Notes: a model not told the origin generated them from the letters alone. Numbered from the stretch's first letter, positions 6,646-14,113 are shown. The stretch is 16,067 nt of DNA from Gammaproteobacteria bacterium (GCA_024762755.1 JANTGX010000024.1:1-16067), one strand, 5' to 3'. Program-made: numbers and translations.

Positions 6646-8529
6646 ATGCCGGCTGAGGGGTCGCCGAGCGGGCACCCTGTGGCCGAGGCGGAGATCCCGC
6701 GCGGCGGCTACGACTGGCGCTATATCCTCGACATCGCCCTGGCCCATCCCCGGCGTCTGCTGGTGGCCCACCTGGTGGCCATCGTCGCCGTGCTGGCCAG
6801 CGTGCCCCTGCCGCTGCTGTTCCCGTTGATGGTGGACGAGGTCCTGCTGCACCGGCCGGGCCCACTGGTGGCGGCCATGGATGCCCTGTTCCCCGCCGCC
6901 TGGCACGGGCCGGTGCTGTATATCGTCAGCATACTGCTGGTGACCGTGCTATTGCGCCTGGTGGCACTGGGCATGGGGGTGTGGCAGGTGCGCCAGTTCA
7001 CCTGCATCGCCAAGGAGGTCACCTACCGCATCCGCCGTGGCCTGCTGCTGCGTCTGCCGCGGGTCTCCCTGAGTGAATACGAGACCCTGGGCAGCGGCGC
7101 CGTGGCCTCGCGCTTCGTCACCGATATCAACGCCATCGACGACTTCATCGGCGACTCCCTGGCCAAGTCGCTGATCTCCGCCCTCAGCCTGGTGGGCATC
7201 AGCGCCGTCCTCTTGTGGATGCACTGGCAACTGGCCCTGTTCATCATTTTTCTCAATCCCATGGTGATCCTCTTCACCATGCAGTTGGGGCAGCGGGTGA
7301 AGCGTCTGAAGACACGCGAGAACGCCGCCTTCGAGGTATTTCAGCAGGCCCTCACCGAGACCCTGGACGCCATCCACGAACTGCGCGCCAGCAACCGCGA
7401 TGGCTTCTTCATCCACCAAGTGGTGCGCCGCGCGCGGGCCATTCGCGACCATTCCGCGGCCTATGCCTGGAAGAGCGACGCCGCGGGGCGGCTGTCCCAC
7501 GCCGTGTTCCTGTTCGGCTTCGACCTGTTCCGTGCCGTGACCATGCTGATGGTGGTGTTCTCCAACCTCAGCATCGGCGAGATGATGGCGGTGTTCGGTT
7601 ACCTCTGGTTCATGATGGCGCCGGTGCAGGACCTGCTGGGTATCCAATACAAGTTCTACGCCGCGCGTGCCGCCCTGGAACGCATCAACGGCCTGCTCCG
7701 GTTGCGCCTCGAGCCGCACTATCCGCATCGGCGCAACCCCTTCGCCGGCAAGCCCACGGTGGGCGTGGCGGTGGAGGACGTCAGCTTCCGCTATCCGCGC
7801 GCCGAGGCCGAGGGAGAGGGAGAGGGTGGGGGTGAGGACGCGGGCGAGGCGGGCCCGCTGGTGCTGGACCACGTCACCCTGCGCGTCGCGCCGGGGGAGA
7901 AGGTGGCCCTGGTGGGGGCCAGTGGCGGGGGCAAGTCGACCCTGGTGCAGGTGATCCTCGGCATGTATGCTCCGCAGTCCGGCCGGGTCTGCTTCGACGA
8001 TGTGCCGGTGACGGAGATCGGCCTCGACGTGGTGCGCGAGAACGTGGCCACCGTGCTGCAGCATCCCGCCATCTTCAACGACAGCGTGCGCATGAACCTC
8101 ACCCTCGGCCGCGACTTCAGCGACGACGCCCTGTGGCGGGCGCTGGAGGTGGCGCAGCTGCGTGAGGTGGTGGCGGCCCTGCCCGAGGGGCTAGACACGG
8201 TGGTCGGCCAGCATGGGGTGCGCCTGTCCGGCGGCCAGCGTCAGCGCCTGGCCATCGCCCGCATGGTGCTCAACGATCCCAAGGTGGTGATCCTCGACGA
8301 GGCGACCTCGGCCTTGGACACGGAGACCGAGGCACGGCTGCATCGGGCCCTGGGAGAATACCTCGCCGGGCGCACCACCCTGATCGTCGCCCATCGCCTG
8401 AGTGCGGTGCGCCAGGCCGACCGCGTCTACGTGTTCGACGGCGGGCGCATCGCCGAAGAGGGCGAGCACGAGGAACTGATCCGCCGCGATGGCCTCTATC
8501 GCCGTCTGTACGGCAAATTTCCGCATTAG
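6646..8529 (+). CDS. ABC exporter, fused membrane and ATPase domains (MsbA/MDR-like)
   Basis: A half-size ABC exporter of 627 residues that should work as a homodimer in the inner membrane; the substrate is unknown. Six hydrophobic segments lie at about 38-65, 88-113, 165-190, 192-212, 280-305 and 308-332. The ATPase domain follows from about 375, with Walker A G-A-S-G-G-G-K-S-T (424-432), a Q-loop (V-L-Q-H), signature L-S-G-G-Q (527-531), Walker B V-V-I-L-D-E (547-552) and the switch H583. An acidic, glycine-rich insert, A-E-A-E-G-E-G-E-G-G-G-E-D-A-G-E-A-G (386-403), sits near the start of the ATPase domain, after F-R-Y-P. The ATG is preceded by a G-run and comes 50 bases after mutL. It does not resemble MsbA closely enough to name it. 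Nineteen bases separate it from efpL, so the two are probably co-transcribed. Confidence 0.88.
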   Translation: MPAEGSPSGHPVAEAEIPRGGYDWRYILDIALAHPRRLLVAHLVAIVAVLASVPLPLLFPLMVDEVLLHRPGPLVAAMDALFPAAWHGPVLYIVSILLVTVLLRLVALGMGVWQVRQFTCIAKEVTYRIRRGLLLRLPRVSLSEYETLGSGAVASRFVTDINAIDDFIGDSLAKSLISALSLVGISAVLLWMHWQLALFIIFLNPMVILFTMQLGQRVKRLKTRENAAFEVFQQALTETLDAIHELRASNRDGFFIHQVVRRARAIRDHSAAYAWKSDAAGRLSHAVFLFGFDLFRAVTMLMVVFSNLSIGEMMAVFGYLWFMMAPVQDLLGIQYKFYAARAALERINGLLRLRLEPHYPHRRNPFAGKPTVGVAVEDVSFRYPRAEAEGEGEGGGEDAGEAGPLVLDHVTLRVAPGEKVALVGASGGGKSTLVQVILGMYAPQSGRVCFDDVPVTEIGLDVVRENVATVLQHPAIFNDSVRMNLTLGRDFSDDALWRALEVAQLREVVAALPEGLDTVVGQHGVRLSGGQRQRLAIARMVLNDPKVVILDEATSALDTETEARLHRALGEYLAGRTTLIVAHRLSAVRQADRVYVFDGGRIAEEGEHEELIRRDGLYRRLYGKFPH

Positions 8530-8548
8530 TCAGAAGGAGAGAACCCCC

Positions 8549-9115
8549 ATGCCCAAGGCCAGCGACCTGAAACGCGGCAGCATCGTCGAGATCAACGATG
8601 CGCCCTATGTGGTGAAGAACGTCGACGTGAAGAGCCCCTCTTCGCGTGGCGCCAACACCCTCTATAAGGTGCGTTTCAACAACGTGCAGACCAAGCAGAA
8701 GCTGGAGCAGACCTTCAAGGGCGAGGACATGCTCAAGGACGTGGACTTTCTCCGTCGGCAGGTGCAGTTCCTCTTTCAGGAGGGCGACGCCTACACCTTC
8801 ATGGACGTCGAGGACTACAGCCAGTACACCCTCGACCGCGATGCCCTGGAGGAGCAGCTGGGTTATTTGACCGACGGCCTGGAGGGCCTGCAGGCCCTGC
8901 TGGTGGACGGTCAGGTGATCGGCATCGAGTTGCCGCAGTCGGTGAACCTCGAGGTGGTCGATACCGCGCCGGCGCTGAAGGGCGCCACGGCCACCGGGCG
9001 CACCAAGCCGGCCACCCTGAGCACCGGCCTCGAGGTCCAGGTGCCCGAATACATCGCCACCGGTGAGGTGTTGAAGATCAACACCGGTAGCGGCAAATTC
9101 ATGTCGCGCGTGTGA
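8549..9115 (+). CDS. efpL: Elongation factor P-like protein EfpL (YeiP)
   Basis: A paralogue of EF-P that binds stalled ribosomes between P and E sites and relieves stalling at polyproline and related motifs. It has 188 residues: an N-terminal KOW-like domain, then two OB folds, matching the tRNA-shaped EF-P family. The loop tip reads S-P-S-S-R-G-A with R33, as in E. coli YeiP/EfpL, where true EF-P has a lysine that is beta-lysylated. The C-terminal P-A-T-L-S-T-G-L-E-V-Q-V-P-E-Y is also YeiP-like. So this factor should work without EpmA-type modification, and a normal efp gene is expected elsewhere. The ATG has a strong AAGGAGA (8534-8540), spaced 8. The next gene may overlap it by GTGA. Confidence 0.92.
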   Translation: MPKASDLKRGSIVEINDAPYVVKNVDVKSPSSRGANTLYKVRFNNVQTKQKLEQTFKGEDMLKDVDFLRRQVQFLFQEGDAYTFMDVEDYSQYTLDRDALEEQLGYLTDGLEGLQALLVDGQVIGIELPQSVNLEVVDTAPALKGATATGRTKPATLSTGLEVQVPEYIATGEVLKINTGSGKFMSRV

Positions 9116-10374
9116 GCCGGGGCCGGCCGACAGTGAGCGAAGAGACAGCCAAGATAGAGGGACAGCAGGCCGCCACGTCGGGCGCCCAGCAGGAGCCCAT
9201 GGCCGAGGTGCGCATCGGCGACAGCCGGGTCACCCTGCTGGGCACCGCCCACGTCTCGCGCAGCAGTGCGGACAAGGTGCGCGAGCTGCTCGCCACGGGC
9301 GACTACGATGCGGTGGCGGTGGAGCTGTGCCCCAGCCGCTACAACGCCATCGTCGATCCCGATGCCCTGGCGCGCATGGACCTGTTCCAGGTGATCCGCG
9401 AGGGCAAGGCGGCCATGGTGGCCGCCAGCCTGGCCCTCGGCGCCTTCCAGCAGCGTGCCGCGGAACAGTTGGGCATCCAGCCCGGTGCCGAGATGCGGGT
9501 GGCCATCGAGGACGCCAAGGAGGCCGGCTTGCCGGTACTGCTCATCGACCGCGAGGTGGGCACCACCCTCAAGCGCGTCTATCGCAACGTCCCCTGGTGG
9601 CAGCGGCTGAATCTGGTCAGCGGCCTGCTGGGCAGTGTGCTGGCCAAGGAGAAGGTGAGCGAGGCGGAGATCGAGCGGCTCAAGGAGGGCGACATCCTCG
9701 AATCCACCTTTGCCCAGTTCGCCGAGGAGGAGAAGGACCTGTTCAAGCCGCTGATCGACGAGCGCGACCGCTACATGGCCGCACGCCTGCGCGAAGAGGT
9801 GGCCAAGCATCCCCATGAGCACATCCTCGCCGTGGTCGGCGCCGGCCACCTGGCGGGCATGCTGCGCTATCTGCAATCGCCAGCGGAGCGCCCGCCGGCC
9901 GAGGAGATCATCGAGCTGGAACGCATCCCCGAGGGCGGCCGCTGGCTCAAGCGACTACCCTGGCTGATCGTCCTCGCGGTGTTGGCGGGCTTTGCCATCG
10001 GTTTCGCCCGCAGCCCCGACCTGGGCTGGCAGCTGGTGGCCGACTGGGTGCTCATCAATGGGGGTCTGTCGGCCCTCGGCGCACTCATCGCCGGCGCCCA
10101 TCCGCTGACCGTGGTCGGCGCCTTTCTCGCCGCGCCGCTCACCTCGCTCAATCCGACCGTCGGCGCGGGCATGGTCACGGCGGCCATTGAGGTCTATTTC
10201 CGCAAGCCCACGGTGAACGACTTCAGTCGCCTGCGCCAGGACACCACCCATCTCAAGGGCTGGTGGCAGAACCGCGTCACGCGGACCCTGCTGGTGTTCC
10301 TGCTCAGCACCCTCGGTTCCGCCATCGGCACCTATGTCGCCGGCTTCCGTATCTTCGGGCGGCTGACGAGCTGA
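9112..10374 (+). CDS. TraB/PrgY family membrane protein
   Basis: A 420-residue member of the TraB/PrgY family, which includes the enterococcal pheromone-shutdown protein. The bacterial chromosomal members have no settled role, and the fold is related to erythromycin-esterase/TIKI-type putative metalloproteases. The N-terminal domain holds L-G-T-A-H-V-S near residue 43, V-A-V-E-L-C-P-S-R-Y and V-V-G-A-G-H-L-A-G-M near 245. Hydrophobic helices follow at about 282-300, 312-365 (two or three passes) and 390-412. Three starts are possible. The GTG at 9112 overlaps the efpL stop, the GTG at 9133 has GGGG upstream, and the ATG at 9199 is preceded by AGGAG and lies just before the conserved domain. 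The first about 30 residues are low-complexity and may not be translated. It sits in the mutL-ABC-efpL run. Confidence 0.85.
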   Translation: MSRGRPTVSEETAKIEGQQAATSGAQQEPMAEVRIGDSRVTLLGTAHVSRSSADKVRELLATGDYDAVAVELCPSRYNAIVDPDALARMDLFQVIREGKAAMVAASLALGAFQQRAAEQLGIQPGAEMRVAIEDAKEAGLPVLLIDREVGTTLKRVYRNVPWWQRLNLVSGLLGSVLAKEKVSEAEIERLKEGDILESTFAQFAEEEKDLFKPLIDERDRYMAARLREEVAKHPHEHILAVVGAGHLAGMLRYLQSPAERPPAEEIIELERIPEGGRWLKRLPWLIVLAVLAGFAIGFARSPDLGWQLVADWVLINGGLSALGALIAGAHPLTVVGAFLAAPLTSLNPTVGAGMVTAAIEVYFRKPTVNDFSRLRQDTTHLKGWWQNRVTRTLLVFLLSTLGSAIGTYVAGFRIFGRLTS

Positions 10375-10387
10375 GGCGGCCGGTGCT

Positions 10388-10411
10388 CGGCCCTCGCGGA
10401 GGCGCGGGCCG
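10388..10411 (+). terminator. GC-rich hairpin after the TraB-family gene
   Basis: CGGCCC (10388-10393) and GGGCCG (10406-10411) form a perfect 6-bp stem. A nested GCG/CGC stem with a GAGG loop lies inside. It stands 14 bases after the traB-like stop and just before the candidate zip promoter. No T-run follows, so it could be a Rho-assisted or structural end, or a processing site. Confidence 0.35.
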
Positions 10412-10416
10412 GCCTG

Positions 10417-10422
10417 TAAACT
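10417..10422 (+). promoter_or_regulatory. -10 box of candidate zip promoter
   Basis: TAAACT (4 of 6 to consensus) is followed by GTCCGCC, the same layout as TATAAT-GG-CCGCC before surE. The start would fall near 10429 and the leader would be about 22 bases, containing GAGG at 10437-10440, spaced 10 from the ATG. No convincing -35 box is seen because that place is taken by the hairpin at 10388-10411. Confidence 0.35.
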
Positions 10423-10450
10423 GTCCGCCCACCCACGAGGACCTTTCCCC

Positions 10451-11239
10451 ATGTCGCTGCTCTCCTGGATCCTGCTCTTCAGTCTACTCGGCGGCGTGCT
10501 CAGTGTCCTGGTAGCGGCCAGCTTCCTGTTGCTGCCCGCCAGCGTGCGCCATTCCCTGGTGCCGCACCTGGTCAGCTTCGCCATCGGCACCCTGCTCGGT
10601 GCCGCCTTCCTCGGCCTGCTGCCGCACGCCCTGATGGCGCCGGGGGTGGAGGACTTCCACGAGATCTTCCTCGCCGTGCTGCTCGGCGTGCTGACCTTCT
10701 TTCTGCTGGAGAAGATGGTGCTCTGGCGTCACTGCCACGCCGACGAGTGCGAGGCCCACGGCAGCGAGGCGCAGGTCCACGAGCATGGCAAGGCCGCGGC
10801 GGGTTGGATGATCCTCATCGGTGACGGTCTGCACAACTTCGTCGACGGCGTGCTCATCGCCGCCGCCTTCCTCACCGACATCCACCTCGGCATCGTCACC
10901 GCCCTGGCCATCGCCGCGCACGAGATCCCTCAGGAGGTGGGCGATTTCGTGGTCTTGCTGCACAGTGGTTTTTCGCGCAGCAAGGCGCTGTTGTTCAACG
11001 TGCTGTCGAGCCTGACCACCATCGTCGGCGCATTGCTGGCCTATTGGAGCCTGGGTGGTATGCAATGGATACTGCCCTACGTGCTCGCCGTGGCCGCGGC
11101 CAGTTTCATCTATATCGCCGTGGCCGACCTGATCCCCGGCCTGCACAAGCGTGCCGAGGCGCGCGCCACCCTCGAACAACTGGCCCTCATCGGCGCCGGT
11201 GTGCTGCTCATCTATGTGACCCATTCGACCCTGCACTGA
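10451..11239 (+). CDS. ZIP family divalent metal transporter
   Basis: An inner-membrane importer of zinc or related divalent metals, 262 residues, with about eight hydrophobic helices. The two metal-site motifs of the family are clear: H-N-F-V-D-G (H128, N129, D132) in TM4 and H-E-I-P-Q-E (H157, E158, E162) in TM5. The loop between TM3 and TM4 is rich in histidine, cysteine and acidic residues (H94, C95, H96, C100, H103, H110, H112), as in metal-sensing or metal-feeding loops of this family. The ATG is supported by GAGG 10 bases upstream and by the first hydrophobic helix starting at once. It is separated from both neighbours by spacers of 76 and 109 bases, so it may be its own unit. Metal preference cannot be read from the sequence. 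No Zur box was recognised. Confidence 0.9.
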   Translation: MSLLSWILLFSLLGGVLSVLVAASFLLLPASVRHSLVPHLVSFAIGTLLGAAFLGLLPHALMAPGVEDFHEIFLAVLLGVLTFFLLEKMVLWRHCHADECEAHGSEAQVHEHGKAAAGWMILIGDGLHNFVDGVLIAAAFLTDIHLGIVTALAIAAHEIPQEVGDFVVLLHSGFSRSKALLFNVLSSLTTIVGALLAYWSLGGMQWILPYVLAVAAASFIYIAVADLIPGLHKRAEARATLEQLALIGAGVLLIYVTHSTLH

Positions 11240-11348
11240 GGTGCTTCGTGCAGCGATGCAATAGCGGCGAGGGCGTGTTTCCGACTACCCATTCCGAGCC
11301 ACGGCGGGCCGCGCCAGCCGCCATGCCCACCCACAAGAGGAGAGTTCC

Positions 11349-11873
11349 ATGAGTGAACATTGGTACATGCTGACCCTGGTCGGCCGCGATCGCCCGGGCA
11401 TCGTCGCCCGCATCACCCGCGCCCTCTACGAGGGCGGATGCCATCTGGGCGAGACCTCCATGATGCGCCTCGGCGGCAACTTCACCGTCATGATGATGGT
11501 GCAGTACGCGGGCACGGCGAAGGCCCTGGAACAGCTGGTGGCGGGGGAGGCCGATTCCCTCGGTCTCAAGCTGCACGTGGACCGGGTGGAGGGCGGCCGG
11601 CAGCAGGCGGTGGAGCCCGACGTGCGCATCACCGTCTACGGCGCCGACCGCCCTGGCATCGTCGCCCACGTCACCGGCGCCCTGGCCGACGCCGGGCTGG
11701 ACATCCTCGACCTCATCTCCGACATCGGCGGCAGCGAAGAGGCCCCCATCTACATCCTGCACCTCGAAGGCCGCGCCCTGCAGGGCATTCCGGCGCTGGC
11801 CTCGGCACTGGAGATCGTCAAGGGCGAGGGGGTGGATGCCCAGCTCACACCCATCGAGACCATGGTGGGCTGA
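11349..11873 (+). CDS. Tandem ACT domain protein, GcvR family
   Basis: A cytosolic regulator-like protein of 174 residues built of two ACT domains. Each starts with a matching ligand-loop motif: G-R-D-R-P-G-I-V-A-R (about 12-21) and G-A-D-R-P-G-I-V-A-H (about 98-107). In E. coli GcvR blocks GcvA and so represses glycine cleavage genes. Here no gcvA or gcv genes are near, and the protein is a little shorter than E. coli GcvR (about 190), so the actual partner is unknown. A strong Shine-Dalgarno, AGAGGAGAG, ends about 5 bases before the ATG. The stop is 1 base before the def GTG, so the two are likely translated together. The 109-base spacer upstream holds a GGCGG/CCGCC inverted repeat (11303-11322) but no clear promoter. 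Confidence 0.82.
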   Translation: MSEHWYMLTLVGRDRPGIVARITRALYEGGCHLGETSMMRLGGNFTVMMMVQYAGTAKALEQLVAGEADSLGLKLHVDRVEGGRQQAVEPDVRITVYGADRPGIVAHVTGALADAGLDILDLISDIGGSEEAPIYILHLEGRALQGIPALASALEIVKGEGVDAQLTPIETMVG

Positions 11874-11874
11874 C

Positions 11875-12402
11875 GTGGCCATATTGGAGATCATCAAATA
11901 CCCGGATCCACGCCTGAAAGAGGCCTCCCAGCCGGTGCAGGCCTTCGACGATGCGCTGCGCGACTTCGTCGCCGATCTGGAGGAGACCATGCGCGCCGGC
12001 CCCGGCGGTGTCGGCATCGCCGCGCCGCAGGTGGGGCGTTTCGAGCGTATCGTCATCGTCGACGTCTCCGGCATGCGCAAGTTGCCCGCCGGCTCCAGCA
12101 ACAGCGGCCGCCTGGTGTTGATCAACCCGGAGATCACCGAGTGGGAGGGCATGGCCATGGGACGCGAGGGCTGTATGTCGGTGCCGGACTACACGGGCAA
12201 CGTCATCCGCGCGGAGAAGGTCCGCTTCACGGCCCACGACGAATTCGGCGAACTGCACGAATACGCCTGCGAAGGCTACGAGGCCCGTGCCGTACAGCAC
12301 GAGGCCGATCACCTGGACGGCATGCTGTTCCTCGACCGCCTGGTGAGCCGGCGTACGGACCTGTTCCGGCGTAAGGTCTATCAGCAGAAGGACAAACGAT
12401 GA
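11875..12402 (+). CDS. def: Peptide deformylase
   Basis: Removes the N-formyl group from new proteins. It has 175 residues with all three active-site motifs: G-V-G-I-A-A-P-Q (45-52), E-G-C-M-S with metal ligand C100, and Q-H-E-A-D-H with metal ligands H142 and H146 and catalytic E143. The GTG at 11875 is chosen over the in-frame ATG at 11836. It gives the family N-terminus M-A-I-L-E-I, lies 1 base after the previous stop, and avoids 13 residues that are translated out of the preceding gene. No strong Shine-Dalgarno is present, so coupling to the upstream gene is likely. The main def gene of gammaproteobacteria usually sits beside fmt, so this copy next to ispF may be a second deformylase (inference). 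It overlaps ispF by ATGA. Confidence 0.93.
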   Translation: MAILEIIKYPDPRLKEASQPVQAFDDALRDFVADLEETMRAGPGGVGIAAPQVGRFERIVIVDVSGMRKLPAGSSNSGRLVLINPEITEWEGMAMGREGCMSVPDYTGNVIRAEKVRFTAHDEFGELHEYACEGYEARAVQHEADHLDGMLFLDRLVSRRTDLFRRKVYQQKDKR

Positions 12403-12869
12403 GGGTCGGCCACGGCTTCGACGTGCACCGCTTCGGCGAGGGAGATCACGTGATGTTGGGCGGCGTGCGTATCCCGTTCAGCCACGGCTTCGTCGCCCAT
12501 TCCGATGGCGACGTGGCCATCCACGCCCTTTGCGATGCCCTGCTGGGCGCCGCCGGGCTGGGCGACATCGGCCGCCATTTCCCCGATACCAGCCGCGAAT
12601 TCGAAGACATCGACAGCCGCATCCTGCTGCGTCGAGTGGTCGGACAGCTGCAGGGGCAGGGCTACGGCATTGGCAACGTGGACCTCACCCTGGTCGCCCA
12701 GGCGCCGAAGCTGGCGCCGCACTTCGATACCATGCGTACTAACCTGGCCGCCGATCTCGGCGTGACCGTCGCCCAGGTCAACGTCAAGGCCACCACCACC
12801 GAAGGGCTGGGCTTCTGTGGCCGCGGCGAGGGTGTCGCCGCGCATGCTGTGTGTCTGTTGGTGACCTAG
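12399..12869 (+). CDS. ispF: 2-C-methyl-D-erythritol 2,4-cyclodiphosphate synthase IspF
   Basis: The fifth step of the MEP isoprenoid pathway: CDP-ME-2-phosphate is cyclised with loss of CMP. At 156 residues it has the family's usual length. The metal ligands D8, H10 and H42 are in place (G-F-D-V-H-R-F and D-V-A-I-H). The S-D-G-D and G-D-I-G-R-H-F-P-D-T motifs and the C-terminal K-A-T-T-T-E-G-L-G-F motif are also clear. The ATG overlaps the def stop by ATGA. The partner gene ispD is often fused or adjacent; it is not in this window, and def takes its place upstream. The stop is TAG within a CCTAGG sequence. Confidence 0.96.
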   Translation: MRVGHGFDVHRFGEGDHVMLGGVRIPFSHGFVAHSDGDVAIHALCDALLGAAGLGDIGRHFPDTSREFEDIDSRILLRRVVGQLQGQGYGIGNVDLTLVAQAPKLAPHFDTMRTNLAADLGVTVAQVNVKATTTEGLGFCGRGEGVAAHAVCLLVT

Positions 12870-13039
12870 GCCGAGGGTGGCGTGATGCTTTCCCGGCAAA
12901 GAAAAGTCGACGCACAGGATACAGAGAGCTCGGCTTGAGAACCCAGCCTCCCCCACGTCACTGTGATCTCCGTATTGCATACCACTTGCAGAAAAACCCA
13001 CCGCGGGCCTCGCGCCACGCGGGATCGTGAGGATCTCTT
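12870..13039. other. Non-coding spacer between ispF and truD
   Basis: About 170 bases with visibly lower GC and poorer codon structure than the flanking genes. It breaks a junction that is tight in many gammaproteobacteria. I find no terminal inverted repeat, no good promoter and no T-run terminator. A short CCGCG/CGCGG inverted repeat lies just before truD (about 13000-13022). It may be decayed DNA or carry the truD promoter in a form I cannot recognise. Confidence 0.5.
13028..13033 (+). promoter_or_regulatory. Ribosome binding site that fixes the truD TTG start
   Basis: TGAGGA lies 6 bases before TTG 13040. The first three bases of this site (TGA, 13028-13030) are also an in-frame stop, so no start further upstream is possible. 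Confidence 0.7.
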
Positions 13040-14101
13040 TTGAACGATATCGCTGCTCCACCGCCCCCCCGCCTGGTCGACTGGCCCCGCGCCCTGGGTA
13101 CCCCCGAGGCCACGGCGCGGGTGCGTGCCAGTGCCGAGGATTTCCGCGTCGACGAGCTGCGCGAGGGTGCGGCCGAGGGCGAGGGTGAGCACCTGCTGCT
13201 GCACATCCGCAAGCGCAACCGCAATACCGAGGAGGTGGCCCGCGCCCTGGCGCGGCAGGCCGGGGTGCGCGCGCGTGACGTGGCCTACTGCGGCCTGAAA
13301 GACCGCGTGGCCGTGACCACCCAGTGGTTCAGCGTCTGGCTGCCCGGCCAGGCGGATCCGGACTGGTCGCCCCTGCTCGGCGACGACCTCGAGCTGCTGA
13401 GCCAGGCCCGGAGTCGACGCAAACTGCAGCGCGGTGGCCTGCGCGGCAATCGATTCACCCTGGTCCTGCGCGCAGTGGAGGGGGAGCGGTCGGCCCTCGA
13501 GCAGCGACTGGCCCGGGTAGCGGCCGAGGGCGTGCCCAACTATTTCGGTGAACAGCGCTTTGGCCGCGATGGCGGCAATCTGAGTGCCGCCGCGGCCATG
13601 TTCGATGGGCGTCGGGTCAAGGATCGCCACCGCCGCGGCCTGTATCTCTCCGCCGCCCGCGCCTTTCTCTTCAATACCGTGCTGGCCGAGCGCGTGCGTG
13701 CGCAGAACTGGCGCCAGGCCCTGCCCGGCGAGGCCCTGCAGCTGGCCGGCAGTCGCAGCTTCTTCATCGCCGAGTCCCTCGACGAGGAGATCGCCGAGCG
13801 GCTGGCGAGCGGCGACGTGCTGCCCAGCGGGCCGCTCTGGGGGCGGGGGGGACTGCCCTCCCAGGGGGTGGCCGAACGCGTGGAGGTCTCGGCCCTGGCG
13901 CCCTTCGAGGCGTTTCGCCAGGGGTTGGAGGAGGCCGGCCTGAAACAGGAACGCCGTGCCCTGCGTCTGGCGATAGATGACCTGCAGTGGGACTGGCTGC
14001 CTGGCGGGCGGGATTTGCAGTTGAGGTTCAGCCTGCCGGCGGGCTGTTATGCCACGGCGGTGCTGCGTGAGTTGGTCACCGAGCCGTCGCCCGCGGCCTA
14101 G
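13040..14101 (+). CDS. truD: tRNA pseudouridine(13) synthase TruD
   Basis: Makes pseudouridine at position 13 of tRNA-Glu in the cytosol. It has 353 residues against 349 in E. coli. Conserved features are the E-D-F motif near residue 33 and the catalytic D88 in C-G-L-K-D-R (Asp80 in E. coli). K-L-x-R-G-x-L-R-G-N-x-F-T-L, G-V-P-N-Y-F-G-E-Q-R-F-G, L-S-A-A-R-x-F-L-F-N and the final L-P-A-G-C-Y-A-T-A-V-L-R-E-L follow in order. Translation starts at TTG 13040, forced by the in-frame TGA at 13028-13030. TTG may keep expression low. The stop TAG (14099-14101) is shared with the left end of the inverted-repeat element that follows: its first base, G at 14101, completes the stop codon. Confidence 0.95.
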   Translation: MNDIAAPPPPRLVDWPRALGTPEATARVRASAEDFRVDELREGAAEGEGEHLLLHIRKRNRNTEEVARALARQAGVRARDVAYCGLKDRVAVTTQWFSVWLPGQADPDWSPLLGDDLELLSQARSRRKLQRGGLRGNRFTLVLRAVEGERSALEQRLARVAAEGVPNYFGEQRFGRDGGNLSAAAAMFDGRRVKDRHRRGLYLSAARAFLFNTVLAERVRAQNWRQALPGEALQLAGSRSFFIAESLDEEIAERLASGDVLPSGPLWGRGGLPSQGVAERVEVSALAPFEAFRQGLEEAGLKQERRALRLAIDDLQWDWLPGGRDLQLRFSLPAGCYATAVLRELVTEPSPAA

Positions 14102-14113
14102 TGGTCTATGCGG
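14097..14113 (+). repeat. Left terminal inverted repeat with target flank
   Basis: CCTAGTGGTCTATGCGG is the reverse complement of 14246-14262 at 16 of 17 positions. The mismatch is at 14107. The first four bases belong to the target and to the truD stop, the rest to the element. Confidence 0.85.

Noticed and set aside
4754..6865. 703-codon open frame on the minus strand across mutL
   Set aside because: It lies antisense to mutL, whose family motifs are complete. The protein is full of His/Gln/Gly/Arg runs typical of reverse-frame openness in GC-rich DNA.
6949..8064. 371-codon minus-strand frame inside the ABC exporter gene
   Set aside because: The exporter on the other strand has every ATPase motif. 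This frame is His/Gln-rich shadow sequence.
8489..8548. Upstream ATG start for efpL at 8489
   Set aside because: It lies inside the ABC exporter gene and would add 20 unrelated residues. The ATG at 8549 has a strong Shine-Dalgarno and the family N-terminus.
12870..13039. Second MITE at the ispF stop codon, which also lies in CTAG
   Set aside because: The sequence after the ispF CTAG has no inverted partner before truD, and no similarity to the element at 14101-14258 is visible.
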